Source: Salvelinus alpinus
Taxonomy: Eukaryota > Chordata > Actinopteri > Salmoniformes > Salmonidae
Length of the DNA: 64,000 bases
Assembly (NCBI RefSeq): GCF_045679555.1
Contig: NC_092091.1
Span: 78,764,685-78,828,684, forward strand
Reading direction: 5' to 3'
This document shows positions 46,029 to 57,870 of the stretch, in pieces. Every line of letters begins with the position of its first letter. The stretch's first letter is position 1. The translations under genes were made by a program, and so were the position numbers. The notes beneath the pieces are model-generated. The model had not been told where the DNA came from and made no database searches. It was given only the letters and a program-made list of their open reading frames with translations.

Positions 46029-49000
46029 TCCGGCGCCGACAGAGATGGCCGCCTCGCTTCGCGTTCCTAGGAAACTATGCAGTATTTTGTTTTTTTATGT
46101 ATTATTCCTTACATTGGTACCCCAGGTAATCTTATGTTTCATTACATACAGTCGGGAGGAACTACTGAATATAAGAGCAACGTCAACTCACCATCGTTAC
46201 AACCAGGAATATGACTCTCCCGAAGCGGATCCTGTGTCTTGCCTTCCACCCAGTACAATGGATCGGATCCCAGCCGGCGACCCTAAACAACGACGCCGTA
46301 AAAGGGGCAAACGAAGCGGTCTTCTGGTCAGGCTTCGGAGACGGGCACATCGCGCTCCACTCACTAGCATACTACTCGCCAATGTCCAGTCTCTTGACAA
46401 CAAGGTTGATGAAATCCGAGCAAGGGTAACATTCCAGAGAGACATCAGAGATTGTAACGTTCTTTGCTTCACGGAAACATGGTTCACTCGAGAGACGGTA
46501 ACGGAGTCGGTGCAGCCAGCTGGTTTCTTCACGCATCGTGCCGACAGAAACAAACATCTTTCTGGTAAGAAGAGGGGCGGGGGTGTATGCCTTATGATTA
46601 ACGAGACGTGGTGTGATCATAACAACATACAGGAACTCAAGTCATTCTGTTCACCTGATTTAGAATTCCTCACAATCAAATGTCGACCGCATTACCTACC
46701 AAGGGAATTCTCTTCGATTATAATCACAGCCGTATATATTCCCCCCCAAGCAGACAAATCGATGGCCCTGAACTAACTTTATCTGACTTTATGTAAACTG
46801 GAAACCACACACCCTGAGGCTGCATTCATCGTAGCTGGGGATTTTAACAAGGCTAATCTGAAAACAAAACTCCCTAAATTCTATCAGCATATCGATTGTG
46901 CTACCAGGGCTGGTAAAACCTTGGATCATTGTTATACTAACTTCCGCGACGCATATAAGGCCCTCCCCCACCCTCCTTTCGGAAAAGCTGACCACGACTC
47001 CATTTTGTTGCTTCCAGCCTACAAACAGAAACTAAAACAGCAAGCTCCCGCGCTCAGGTCTGTTCAACGCTGGTCCGACCAATCTGATTCCACGCTTCAA
47101 GACGGCTTCGATCACGTGGATTGGGATATGTTCAGCATTGCGTCCAACAACAACATTGACGAATACGCTGATTCGGTGAGCGAGTTCATTAGAAAGTGCA
47201 TTGACGATGTCGTACCCATAGCAACGATTAAAACATTCCCAAACCAGAAACCGTGGATTGATGGCAGCATTCGCGTGAAACTGAAAGCGCGAACCACTGC
47301 TTTTAACCAGGGCAAGGTGACCGGAAACATGACCGAATACAAACAGTGTAGCTATTTACTCCGCAAGTCAATCAAACAAGCTAAGTGCAAGTATAGAGAC
47401 AAAGTAGAGTCGCAATTCAACAGCTCAGACACAAGAGGTATGTGGCAGGGTCTACAGTCAATCACGGATTACAAAAAGAAAACCAGCCCCGTCGCGGACC
47501 AGGATGTCTTGCTCCCAGACAGACTAAATAACTTTTTTGCTCGCTTTGAGGACAATACAGTGCCACTGACACGGCCCGCTACCAAAACCTGCGGGCTCTC
47601 CTTCACTGCAGCCGAGGTTAGTAAAACATTTAAACGTGTTAACCCTCGCAAGGCTGCAGGCCCAGACGGCATTCCCAGCCGCGTCCTCAGAGCATGCGCA
47701 GACCAGCTGGCTGGTGTGTTTAAGGACATATTCAATCAATGCTTATCCCAGTCTGCTGTTCCCACATGCTTCAAGAGGGCCACCATTGTTCCTGTTCCCA
47801 AGAAAGCTAAGGTAACTGAGCTAAACGACTACCGCCCCATAGCACTCACTTCCGTCATCATGAAGTGCTTTGAGAGACTAGTCAAGGACCATATCACCTC
47901 CACCCTACCTGACACCTTAGACCCACTCCAATTTGCTTACCGACCCAATAGGTCCACAGACGACGCAATCGCAACCACACTGCACACTGCCCTAACCAAT
48001 CTGGACAAGAGGAATGCCTATGTGAGAATGCTGTTCATCGACTACAGCTCAGCATTTAACACCATAGTACCCTCCAAACTCGTCATCAAGCTCGAGACCC
48101 TGGGTCTCGACCCCGCCCTGTGCAACTGGGTCCTTCCTGACGGGCCGCCTCCAGGTGGTGAGGGTAGGTAACAACATCTCCACCCCGCTGATCCTCAACA
48201 CTGGGGCCCCACAAGGGTGCGTTCTGAGCCCTCTCCTGTACTCCCTGTTCACCCACGACTGCGTGGCCATGCAAGCCTCCAACTCAATCATCAAGTTTGC
48301 GGACGACACTACAATGGTAGGCTTGATTACCAACAACGACGAGACGGCCTACAGGGAGGAGGTGAGAGCCCTCGGGGTGAGGTGTCAGGAAAATAACCTC
48401 ACACTCAACGTCAACAAAACAAAGGAGATGATTGTGGACTTCAGGAAACAGCAGAGGGAGCACCCCCCTATCCACATCGACGGGACAGTAGTGGAGAAGG
48501 TGGAAAGTTTTAAGTTCCTCGGTGTACACATCACGGACAAACTGAATTGGTCCACCCACACAGACAGCGTTGTGAAGAAGGCGCAGCAGCGCCTCTTCAA
48601 CCTCAGGAGGCTGAAGAAATTCGGCTTGTCACCAAAAGCACTCACAAACTTCTACAAATGCACAATCGAGAGCATCCTGTCAGGCTGTATCACCGCCTGG
48701 TACGGCAACTGCTCCGCCCACAACCGTAAGGCTCTCCAGAGGGTAGTGAGGTCTGCACAACGCATCACCGGGGGCAAACTACCTGCCCTCCAGGACACCT
48801 ACACCACCCGATGTCACAGGAAGGCCATAAAGATCATCAAGGACAACCACCACCCGAGCCACTGCCTGTTCACCCCGCTATCATCCAGAAGGCGAGGTCA
48901 GTACAGGTGCATCAAAGCAGGGACCGAGAGACTGAAAAACAGCTTCTATCTCAAGGCCATCAGACTGTTAAACAGCCGCCACTAACATTTAGTGGAACCC

Positions 49001-49500
49001 CAGCCACTTTAATAATGGGAATTGATGGAAATTATGTAAAAATGTATCACTAGCCACTTTAAACAATGTCACTTAATATAATGTTTACATACCCTACATT
49101 ACTCATCTCATATGTATATGCATATACTGTACTCTATATCATCTACTGCATCTTGCCATCTTTATGTAATACATGTATCACTAGCCACTTTAAACTATGC
49201 CACTTTATGTTTATATACCCTACATTACTCATCTCATATGTATATACTGTACTCTATACCATCTACTGCATCTTGCCTATGCCGATCTGTACCATCACTC
49301 ATTCATATATCTTTATGTACATATTCTTTATCCCTTTACACTTGTGTGTGTATAAGGTAGTAGTTGTGGAATTGTTAGGTTAGATTACTCGTTGGTTATT
49401 ACTGCATTGTCGGAACTATAAGCACAAGCATTTCGCTACACTCGTATTAACATCTGCTAACCATGTGTATGTGACAAATACAATTTGATTTGATTTGATT
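46029..49500 (+). mobile_element. L2-clade LINE copy D, near full length
   Basis: 3.47 kb from ccggcgccgacagagatggc to a 3' tail of tgatttgatttgatt. The single long ORF carries an endonuclease and an L2 reverse transcriptase and is broken only by one nonsense codon and one small deletion. It is the best preserved LINE in the window and a useful reference for copies A and B. Confidence 0.95.
46045..48985 (+). pseudogene. LINE D ORF2 (endonuclease-reverse transcriptase), two lesions
   Basis: Frame 1 opens at 46045. The apurinic-type endonuclease includes ANVQSLDNKVDEIRAR, CFTETWF, AGDFNKANLK (catalytic D/N) and KADHDSILLLP (the SDH-type motif). A TAA at 46774-46776 replaces what is a sense codon in related copies; the same frame continues to 48130. 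The reverse transcriptase has [59 protein letters not shown] and [16 protein letters not shown] 5-bp deletion at about 48134 (relative to copy A) shifts the frame; from 48155 it continues with FADDTTMVGL, FKFLGVHITDKLNWSTHTDS and the C-terminal RLLNSRH. The protein would nick target DNA and copy its own RNA. Confidence 0.93.
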
Positions 49501-49630
49501 TCTACATCTGCATTGCTTGATGTTTGGGGTTTTAGGCTGGGTTTCTGTATAGCACTTTGTGACATCTGCTGAAATAAAAAGGGCTTTATAAATTCATTTG
49601 ATTGAAATGTGATTGTTAAATCACACAGAC

Positions 49631-49893
49631 TGTCACGCCCTGGCCTTAGTTATCTTTGTTTTCTTTATTATTTTAGTTAGGTCAGGGTGTGACATGGGGG
49701 ATATTTGTGTGTTTTTGTCTATGTCTTGACGTTAGTTGCTTGTGTCTGCACTTTCGTTTTATAGCTTCATGGTCGTTTGTTGTTTTGTCTAGTTTGTATA
49801 GTGTTCCTGTTTGTTTCATCTTCTAATAAATGAAGATGTATTTATATCACGCTGCGCCTTGGTCCTCTCTTTCACCCGAAGACGATCGTGACA
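49631..49893 (+). mobile_element. Short solo LTR-like element
   Basis: Begins TGTCACGCCCTGG and ends GATCGTGACA; aataaa at 49825. The ends and the tail (cttggtcctctctttcaccc) resemble common salmonid Gypsy LTRs, including those at 17 and 19.2 kb in minus orientation, but it is shorter (263 bp) and no target duplication is evident. Confidence 0.65.
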
Positions 49894-50321
49894 CTACTAA
49901 TAGTTGATACCAACGGATACAGAAGAAATAGACAAATCCAATGGTACAACCTAGAAGTATGTACACAATGGTTAAAAGGGTTTAAAGTACTAAATCATGC
50001 AGGTGTGACGTTGGGACTCACTGGGTTGAAGCAAGCAGAGGCACACCTGGTCCTTGACATAATGACTCATATGAGTTGAAGAAACCATTAACTTAAATAT
50101 TATGATTATTATTTTTAAAGATAATTCATTTCAGCACCAAACTGCAACATGAGAACTGGGGAATTCACCATCATATATTTCTCATCAGGGAAGATACTGT
50201 ACCTTTACATCCCATACTGATACATTCATTATGATTAGTTTATAGAATCATTTTGATAACGAGTTAAGGTTTAAACAAACTTTGACACCAGAGATAATAC
50301 TTAAGTAGGGTAATTCCTTAC
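49894..50321 (-). other. Intron flank of FN3 module 2
   Basis: Contains caccatcatatatttctcat, repeated at 51480, and gcaagcagaggcacacct, repeated at 51358 and 31526; part of the duplicated backbone. Confidence 0.6.
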
Positions 50322-50591
50322 CTGTGGTGAAGGTTGTTAACAGCAGTTGACTTTGCCTTCCATTTTCCAGCACAGTGCAGACAGTGACAGAGTACTGAGT
50401 GACACGTTGCAGGTCAGAGAGAGTGATGCTGTGTGAAGATGTGGTAGTGATGTGTGGTTCTGTCCCTGGACAGTGGTAGGAGATCTGGTAATGATGTTGG
50501 GTTTGGTCCAATCCTGGCGGCTGGCTCCAGCTAACAGCAGCTGATGTGGTGTCCACTGAGTCAACAGTCAGCTGGTCTGGAGCAGGAAGTA
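50322..50591 (-). CDS. Fibronectin type III exon (module 2)
   Basis: 270 bp with the same splice signals and phase as module 3 (acceptor ttcccttag, donor gtaagg). Reads VDSVDTTSAAVSWSQPPGLD, QTQHHYQISYHCPGTEPHIT and LSDLQRVTQYSVTVCTVLEN. The tyrosine corner has R-V where the family usually has P-G/P-A. Intact; the intron downstream (toward 44 kb) holds LINE D and a 5S-SINE. Confidence 0.87.
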
Positions 50592-50918
50592 CTAAGGGAA
50601 AATACATAATTGTCAACGCTATAGTTTAACTCTAGAAATAAACTACAGGAAGAAAAGTAGTCAAAGTTGAAAAGATCATCTCACATTTCCATTTGATATG
50701 TGAAGAAATAAGCCGAAAAGAGAAGTTGGATTTGTAATGTAACACAAATTAACAGTTTCCACTATATTAACTTAATAACGGCGCTGCCCTCTGCTAAATT
50801 GTTGCCGCCACACCCCAAAAATGTAAAATATATAAAATAAAATCAATGTCAATATAAATTAAAATAAATCTGTTATTATAAATCCTCTCCACAATAACAA
50901 GTGTTTTACACTGTAATA
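50592..50918 (-). other. Intron flank shared with other FN3 modules
   Basis: Same backbone as 44282 and 60360; ends at the MITE insertion. Confidence 0.6.
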
Positions 50919-51341
50919 CAGTAATCCCTCGTTTATCGCGGGGGTTACGTTCCGAAAATGACCCGCGATAAGTGAAATCCGCGAAATATATTTTTTTTTT
51001 TTTTTTACAATTAGCAACTATTACATGTATACAAATACAGTGACTCACGTGTAGGCCGTTTCGTCGACATTATGGGTTTAGGAGATGTTCGAAATTACAA
51101 GATAATTTGGCCAACTTAATGTAAATTTGCCAAGCTGTTTTATGTACGTACACATAACTGCACGAGACGACAAAATGATAGCACAATTCGTAGCATGTTT
51201 TGATACAAGAAGCGGGAGTGAGTTTTTAGCGAATCAGAATGCAGAGCACAATGCACCAAAAAAAAAAAAAAAATGCATTATGAAAATCCGCGAAATAGCG
51301 AATCCGCGATAAGTGAACCGCGAAGTGGCGAGGGATCACTG
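50919..51341. mobile_element. pogo/Tigger-like MITE
   Basis: 423 bp with inverted ends cagtaatccctcgtttatcg and cgcgaagtggcgagggatca-ctg, internal ccgcgataagtgaa repeats at both ends, and TA duplications (50917-50918, 51342-51343). The surrounding sequence rejoins to gttttacactgta|ctgataaag, matching the empty paralogous site at 43972, which confirms insertion. Confidence 0.88.
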
Positions 51342-52192
51342 TACTGATAAAGTTAAAGCAAGCAGAGGCAGATCAACTCCTTGACAGAATGACTCACAGG
51401 AATAGAATCAAGAATGAAATCAGATATTATAATAAACATTTATTGATTTCAACACAGAACTGCCTCATAAGATGAAGAATTCACCATCATATATTTCTCA
51501 TCAGGGAAGATACTGTACATGCTGACACATCCATTATGATTAGTTTGTAAAAATGTATTTTGACTACAGATCCATAATGCATTCATTACACATCTATAAG
51601 CATTTCATGAACATGTTATAACAGGTCCCAACCACATTATTAAAGGATTAATTAAATATAGCATATCTATAGCACATTAATGTCATGCTATGCAGGAGCT
51701 CATATGTAGGTATCTTTAAAGATGCATCATTACAATGACAGCATCGTGTCATCATTATGGCTGTTCTCTAAAGTGTACTTCTGGAATGCCAGTGTTAGTG
51801 AATATGCCAAAAGACCAAACCAGGTATAGCCCGTACCAGCCGGTATATAACTCTTTTTTATTCTTCTCCTTGATGTCAGTGATGCATGAAGATCTCCACA
51901 GGGGTGTATCCTCAGGGTAAATTTGACTGATCACATTGTGTAGTTGAGACTCATACGATAACTCTTTCGTAATTCATTAAGAGCCCTCCTCCACATCACA
52001 ATAAAATGGGTCATACTGGTCTAACGCATACATGAAGGGTCTATGTATGAATTCTATGCAGTCAAGGTTAAGTCAAATCTAATTTCCCATTCATAAACCA
52101 TTTATAGCTAAGCACATTTAAAGCTAAGCACTTCGTGGTAATTAACTGTGCTGTTTGCCACTCTGATATATAACACCAACATTAAATGTCTA
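51342..52192 (-). other. Intronic sequence, partly duplicated
   Basis: Bases 51345-51520 repeat motifs of 49990-50200. The rest is AT-rich with nothing recognised. Confidence 0.5.
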
Positions 52193-52365
52193 CAGTGCAT
52201 TCAGAAAGTATTCAGACCCCTTGACTTTTTCCACATTTTGTTACATTACAGCCTTATTGTAAAATTGATTAAATAGTTTTTCCCCTCATCAAACTACACA
52301 CAATACCCCATAATGACAAAGCTAAAACATTTTTTTTAGGTTTGTAAATTTATTCGACACTTTAC

Positions 52366-52935
52366 TCAGTACTTTGTTGACGCACCTTTGGCAGCGATTA
52401 CAGCCTCGTGTACTCTTGGGTACGATGCTACAAGCTTGGCACACCTGTATTTGGGAAGTTTCTCCCATTCTTCTCTGCAGATCCTATCAAGCTCTGTCAG
52501 GTTGGATGGGGAGCGTCGCTGCACAGCTATTTTCAGGTCTCTCCAGAGATGTTCGATCGGGTTCAAGTCCGGGCTCTGGCTGGGCCACTCAAGGACATTC
52601 AGAGACTTGTCCCTAGGCCACTCTTGCATTGTATTGGCAGTGTGCCTAGGGTCGGTGTCCCGTTGGAAGGTGAACCCTCGCCCCATTTAGAGGTCCTGAG
52701 TGCTCTGGAGCAAGTTTTCATCAAGGATCTCTCTGTAATTTGTTCCATTCACTTTTCCCTCAATCCTGTCTAGTCTCCCAGTCCCTGCCGCAGAAAAACA
52801 TCCCCACAGCAGGATACTACCACCACCATGCTTCACCGTAGGGATGGTGCCAGGTTTCCTCCGGAAGTGACGCTTGGCATTCAGGCCAAAAAGTTCAATC
52901 TTGGTTTCATCAGACCAGAGAATCTTGTTTCTCAT
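52366..52935 (-). pseudogene. Tc1 transposase catalytic region with one stop codon
   Basis: Two abutting minus-strand frames in the same phase are separated only by a stop at 52687-52689. Together they carry the DD34E catalytic core and the C-terminal ERICREEWEKLPKY-like helix (here DRICREEWEKLPKY), ending AAKGASTKY. The upstream DNA-binding domain is in another frame. Confidence 0.9.
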
Positions 52936-54060
52936 GGTCTAAGTCCTTTAGGTGCCTATTGGCAAACTCCAAGTTGGCTGTCATTTGCCTTTTACTGAGG
53001 AATGGCTTACATCTGGCCACTCTACCATAAAGGCCTGATTGGTGCAGTGCTGCAGAGATGGTTGTCCTCCACAGAGGAACTCTGGAGGTCTGTAAGAGTT
53101 ACTATCGGGTTCTTGATCACCTCCCTAACCAAAGCCCTTCTCCCCCGATTGCTCAGTTTGGCCGGGCGGCCAGCTCTAGAAAGAGTCTTGGTGGTTCCAA
53201 ACTTCTTCCATTTAAGAACGATGGAGGCCACTGTGTTTTTCCAGACCTTCAATGTTGCAGAAATGTTTTGGTACCCTTCCCCAGATCTGTGCCTCGATAC
53301 AATCCTGTCTCTGAGCTCTACGGACAATTCCTTCGACCACATGGCTTGGTTTTTGCTCTGACATGCACTTCTTCTTGTTTATCTTTGGTGTATTGACGTT
53401 TGCAACAATTAAATGTGCATTCCGCGACCTACAGTACAGATAGATAATAAGTATCTAAAAAGGAAAAAATGTGAGGTAAAAAAATAATTGTAAAAATCCA
53501 TACATACTATCAGTAAGGAAATGTTAATTAAACTAAATCAGCCTGCTTTTCTATTTTAATCAGGTCTTTACACAGGCTCAGAAGGATCCTGTGGTTGCGG
53601 GACATTTCCTGGCGACAGTAGTCCTTGCAGTGCATCTGCAGTTAAGTCTTGGAGGCCCAAACAGTTCTAGGCTGCAGATAAAATAATGTCCAGCTTTTTA
53701 GGCTTCTTGGATACTTGTGCAGTACATTTAATAACTGTGGCTATAAATTATACAAAATCCACCTTTATCACAATAAATGTATCCAGATCACTTGATTCAT
53801 AACATTTGCAACTGGTTGTGGTGCATCCTCCGCCATATCTTCTTCAGAACTGTGGCCTCTTGCCCTTTCAACTCGCTTCACCTCCTTCACATAGGAGATT
53901 TGCTGTTTAGCCCTGATTCCTGACACCTCAACCTCTGTCACCCCAACATGGCACTCAGGGAATTCAGAAATCCCCACCACAGTTACAACATTTTACATTC
54001 AAAGACTCTTCAATAACCTATTCCTTCCGTCTGCAAACACGTGACACATGGCCAAACTTT

Positions 54061-54417
54061 CTACGCTTTTTGCATTGCATCGGGTTTTGCAAACGCTCTT
54101 ATGGCGTATCTTGTATATCCCAACTTTACATAGGGTGGTAAATACTCATCAAACATCAATAATACAGATAAACTCTGCTCCTTTTTCCCATTCTCCATAC
54201 GGGTCAAGCGATGTGCATTAACTACTCCTGGAGTTTTCAACCTAAGATATTGATTATCAATGTCCAACTGGACACCATAGATAACATCTTTAACAAGGTA
54301 CCTGCTCCTAAAATCAAAGCTGTTCACTTCATGTGTCGATACTTTCACTAGCCACAATCCACGATCCTTTTGCTCTTTAGAAACACACGATATCAACACC
54401 ATACCACTCCTGGTCAC
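54061..54417 (-). pseudogene. LINE ORF1 (nucleic-acid-binding) fragment
   Basis: 118 codons: ISCVSKEQKDRGLWLVKVST, FDFRSRYLVKDVIYGVQLDI, LTRMENGKKEQSLSVLLMFD and LPPYVKLGYTRYAIRAF. This resembles the nucleocapsid-like ORF1 of salmonid LINEs that I recall, normally followed by CCHC knuckles. Its upstream neighbour in the intact gene is lost in the minisatellite. Confidence 0.75.
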
Positions 54418-56275
54418 TATGACTACACGATATCAACACCATACCACTCCTGGTCACTATGACTACACGATATCAACACCATATCACTCCTGGTTACTAT
54501 GACTACACGATATCAACACCATACCACTCCTGGTTACTATGACTACACGATATCAACACCATACAACTCCTGGTCACTATGACTACACAATATCGACACC
54601 ATACCACTCCTGGTCACTATGACTACACGATATCAACACCATACCACTCCTGGTCACTATGACTCACGATATCAACACCATACCACTCCTGGTCACTATG
54701 ACTACACGATATCAACACCATACCACTCCTGGTCACTATGACTACACAATATCAACACCATACCACTCCTGGTCACTATGACTACACGATATCAACACCA
54801 TACCACTCCTGGTCACTATGACTCACGATATCAACACCATACCACTCCTGGTCACTATGACTACACGATATCGACACCATACCACTCCTGGTCACTATGA
54901 CTACACAATATCGACACCATACCACTCCTGGTCACTATGACTACACGATATCAACACCATACCATTCCTGGTCACTATGACTACACGATATCAACACCAT
55001 ACCACTCCTGTTCACTATGACTACACCATATCAACACCATATCACTCCTGGTTACTATGACTACACGATATCAACACCATACCACTCCTGGTCACTATGA
55101 CTACACGATATCAACACCATACCACTCCTGGTTACTATGACTACACGATATCGACACCATATCACTCCTGGTTACTATGAATACACGATATCGACACCAT
55201 ACCACTCCTGGTCACTATGACTACACGATATCAACACCTTACCACTCCTGGTTACTATGACTACACGATATCGACACCATACCACTCCTGGTCACTATGA
55301 CTACACGATATCAACACCATATCACTCCTGGTTACTATGACTACACGATATCGACACCATGCCACTCCTGGTCACTATGACTACACGATATCAACACCAT
55401 ACCACTCCTGGTCACTATGACTACACGATATCAACACCATACCACTCCTGGTCACTATGACTACACGATATCAACACCATATCACTCCTGGTTACTATGA
55501 CTACACGATATCAACACCATACCACTTCTGTTCACTATGACTACACGATATCAACACCATATCACTCCTGGTTACTATGACTACACAATATCAACACCAT
55601 ACCACTCCTGGTCACTATGATGACACGATATCAACACCATACCACTCCTGGTCACTATGACTACACGATATCAACACCATATCACTCCTGTTTACTATCC
55701 TTGTCTCAGTATGTAAAAAAAATGTAATAAAATGTATGCACTCTACTGTAAGTCGCTCTGGATAAGAGCGTCTGCTAAATGACTAAAATGTAAATGTAAA
55801 TATCAACACCATACCACTCCTGGTCACTATGACTACACGATATCAACACCATACCACTCCTGGTTACTATGACTACACGATATCAACACCATACCACTCC
55901 TGGTCACTATGACTACACGATATCAACACCATACCACTCCTGGTCACTATGACTACACGATATCGACACCATACCACTCCTGGTCACTATGACTACGCGA
56001 TATCAACACCATACCACTCCTGGTTACTATGACTACACAATATCAACACCATACCACTCCTGGTCACTATGACTACACAATATCAACACCATACCACTCC
56101 TGGTCACTATGACTACACGATATCAACACCATACCACTCCTGGTTACTATGACTACACAATATCAACACCATACCACTCCTGGTCACTATGACTACACAA
56201 TATCAACACCATACCACTCCTGGTCACTATGACTACACGATATCAACACCATACCACTCCTGGTTACTATGACTA
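54398..56275. repeat. 40-bp minisatellite in LINE ORF1, about 44 copies
   Basis: Unit gactacacgatatcaacacc then ataccactcctggtcactat. In reverse complement one unit encodes the ORF1 segment VVIVTRSGMVLIS, so the array is an amplified coding segment. 39-bp units (missing one a) occur at 54662 and 54820. A 104-bp foreign piece is inserted at 55697-55800. Confidence 0.97.
55697..55800 (+). mobile_element. SINE/LINE tail fragment inside the 40-bp array
   Basis: tgtaagtcgctctggataag and agcgtctgctaaatgactaa followed by aaatgtaaatgtaaa is the conserved 3' tail of fish V-SINE/LINE-type elements. Confidence 0.7.
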
Positions 56276-56873
56276 CATCCACTTTCCCCAACGTCTTCTT
56301 CACCGTCCTCGTGACTTCAAAAGGGTTTCCCAAATAAACATTCTTATCCAAAGAACGCACTCCAACGATTCATCAGACTCATTTTCCACATACATTTTAG
56401 CCCTTTTTGTTCCATTCTTGGACTTCACTGTTCTCGCTAACTGTACTCAATGTGCTTTCAACTTCAAATGACACTTCTGCTTCCGCCATCTCACCCCCTC
56501 TGACATGCACTGTCAACTGTGGGACCTTACATAGACAGGTGTGAGCTTTTCCAAATAATGCCCAGTCAATTGAATGTATCAGAGGTGGACTCCAATCAAG
56601 TTGTAGAAACATCTCAAGGACAATCAATGGAAACAGGATGCACCTGAGCTAAATGTTTAGTCTCATAGCAAAAGGTCTGAATACTTATGTAAATAAGATA
56701 TATATATTTTATAAATACATTTACAAAAATGTCTAGAAACCTTTGCTCTGTCATTATGGGGCATTGTGTGTTGATTGATGGTGATTATTTTCTATCTAAT
56801 CCATTTTAGAATAAGGCAGTAACGTAACAAAACGTGGAAAAGTGAAGGGGTCTGAATACTTTCCAATGCACCA

Positions 56874-57130
56874 TAATTACCATGAAGAGCTTTGTATGTA
56901 TGAATTATATGCCAATGTAATGTAATTTATATTTCCCCATTCATAAAGCATTTATAAACATGCTTAACTGATGTACACACTATGTTAAAGGAAATGTGAA
57001 CATTTTATTTACGTTTTCCAGATTGCTGAGGACTCCTGGCTATTATCGACATTTTTTCAGTTTAACTTTTCTTGACCATTCAAACCATTAAAATTCAATT
57101 CCCCATTTCAGACTAATAGCAGTAACTATT
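56874..57130 (+). repeat. Left arm of a dispersed inverted repeat
   Basis: Reverse complement resembles 59545-59860 (for example gtcctcagcaat; aatggtttgaat; aagcatgt..ataaa). Moderately diverged. Confidence 0.75.
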
Positions 57131-57149
57131 TTAATGAATACAATGTATT

Positions 57150-57870
57150 AACACTGGGTGGTAAAGCTAGCTAGCATTTCCCTCTTATTCACTGATGTAG
57201 CTAGTTAGCTAGCAGCTAGGTAAGCCCCTGGCACAATGTCAACATGTTTTTCAAATCGGTCAATAAACGTTACAAAATCATCATCAAACTCATTAAACAT
57301 TTAGTTAAAAATGTAATTTCACGATTACATTGTATTTTTGCACATTACAAACCTTTGAAAACAGGAAGAATTATGAGGCAGGAACCAGCTGCATTCATTT
57401 TGACTGCAGAGGAGAGCTGACAGGTTAATGACATCACTTCCTTCTTAACAATTTTTCTTATTTTAAATGTGCAAATGTACGACGCCAGTCATGAAATAGT
57501 GAACAAAAAAGGTTAACTAAATGTTACATTTGTTTTTTGATGATTTTGGTGGAAGCAAGAGGTCAACTGGAAGTGACATTTTACTGACCTCTCACCCTAT
57601 CCTCCCATGCAGCCAAAATGCAGCCAAAATGGAAAGAATCGCATGTTCCTGTCTCTTATTTTTTTCCCGTTGTTAAAGGTTCCGACTGTGCAAAAGTACA
57701 ATGTAAATCTTAAAATATTGAGATAGTATATATTGAGATAGATACAACGATTGTGTAATGTTTATTGTCCTAGTTGGAAAACGTGTTGACATTGTTCCAG
57801 CTAGTTGCTAGCTACAGCTATTTATTAGTGAATAAGAGGGAAATAATATCTAGGGTTAACAACCTGTGTT
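57150..57870. repeat. Foldback element (inverted repeat with about 310-bp loop)
   Basis: tttccctcttattcactgat ... caatgtcaacatgtttttc (57170-57260) and gcacattacaaacctttg (57340) recur as reverse complement at 57675-57850 (aaaggtt...gtgcaaaagtacaatgta; gttgacattgttccagctag; gtgaataagagggaaat). Possibly a MITE or part of a larger DNA transposon. Confidence 0.75.

Larger units (their letters stand above)
45480..49605 (+). mobile_element. Salmonid interspersed repeat hosting LINE D
   Basis: 45480-46028 (caccctatacaaccactgat; ctctaggtttcttactaggt) continues after LINE D at 49501-49605 (tctacatctgcattgcttga; gggctttataaattcatttg). The two halves are contiguous in other copies of this common repeat as I recall it, so LINE D inserted into it. 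Confidence 0.65.
53370..56497 (-). mobile_element. ORF1-only LINE insertion (HAL1-like arrangement) with 14-bp TSD
   Basis: The segment is flanked by perfect 14-bp copies of ctctgacatgcact (53356-53369 and 56498-56511), the target duplication length of target-primed LINE insertion. On the minus strand it starts with a short leader and ATG at 56489 (MAEAEVSFEVESTLSTVSEN). A 40-bp array follows, then MVLISCVSKEQKDRG to YTRYAIRAFAKPDAMQ (54.4-54.06 kb), a decayed zinc-knuckle stretch FGHVSRVCRRKE (54.05 kb) and an acidic C-terminus (53.98-53.77 kb). There is no reverse transcriptase. So it is a LINE ORF1 without ORF2, mobilised in trans or 5'/internal-deleted. Confidence 0.82.
52193..56873 (-). 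mobile_element. Tc1-like transposon split by an ORF1-only LINE
   Basis: Left end cagtgcattcagaaagtatt, right end ggtctgaatactttccaatg. The transposase is on the minus strand. N-terminal part 53342-53022 (KELSVELRDRIVSRHRSGEG), catalytic part 52935-52366 with [22 protein letters not shown] and SPDLNPIEHLWRD; second D to E spacing is 34. A frameshift lies between 53022 and 52935 and one nonsense codon at 52687-52689. The 5' untranslated region is interrupted at 53370-56497. Confidence 0.92.

Noticed and set aside
52374..53396. Several plus-strand ORFs of 80-121 codons
   Set aside because: Antisense shadows of the Tc1 transposase.
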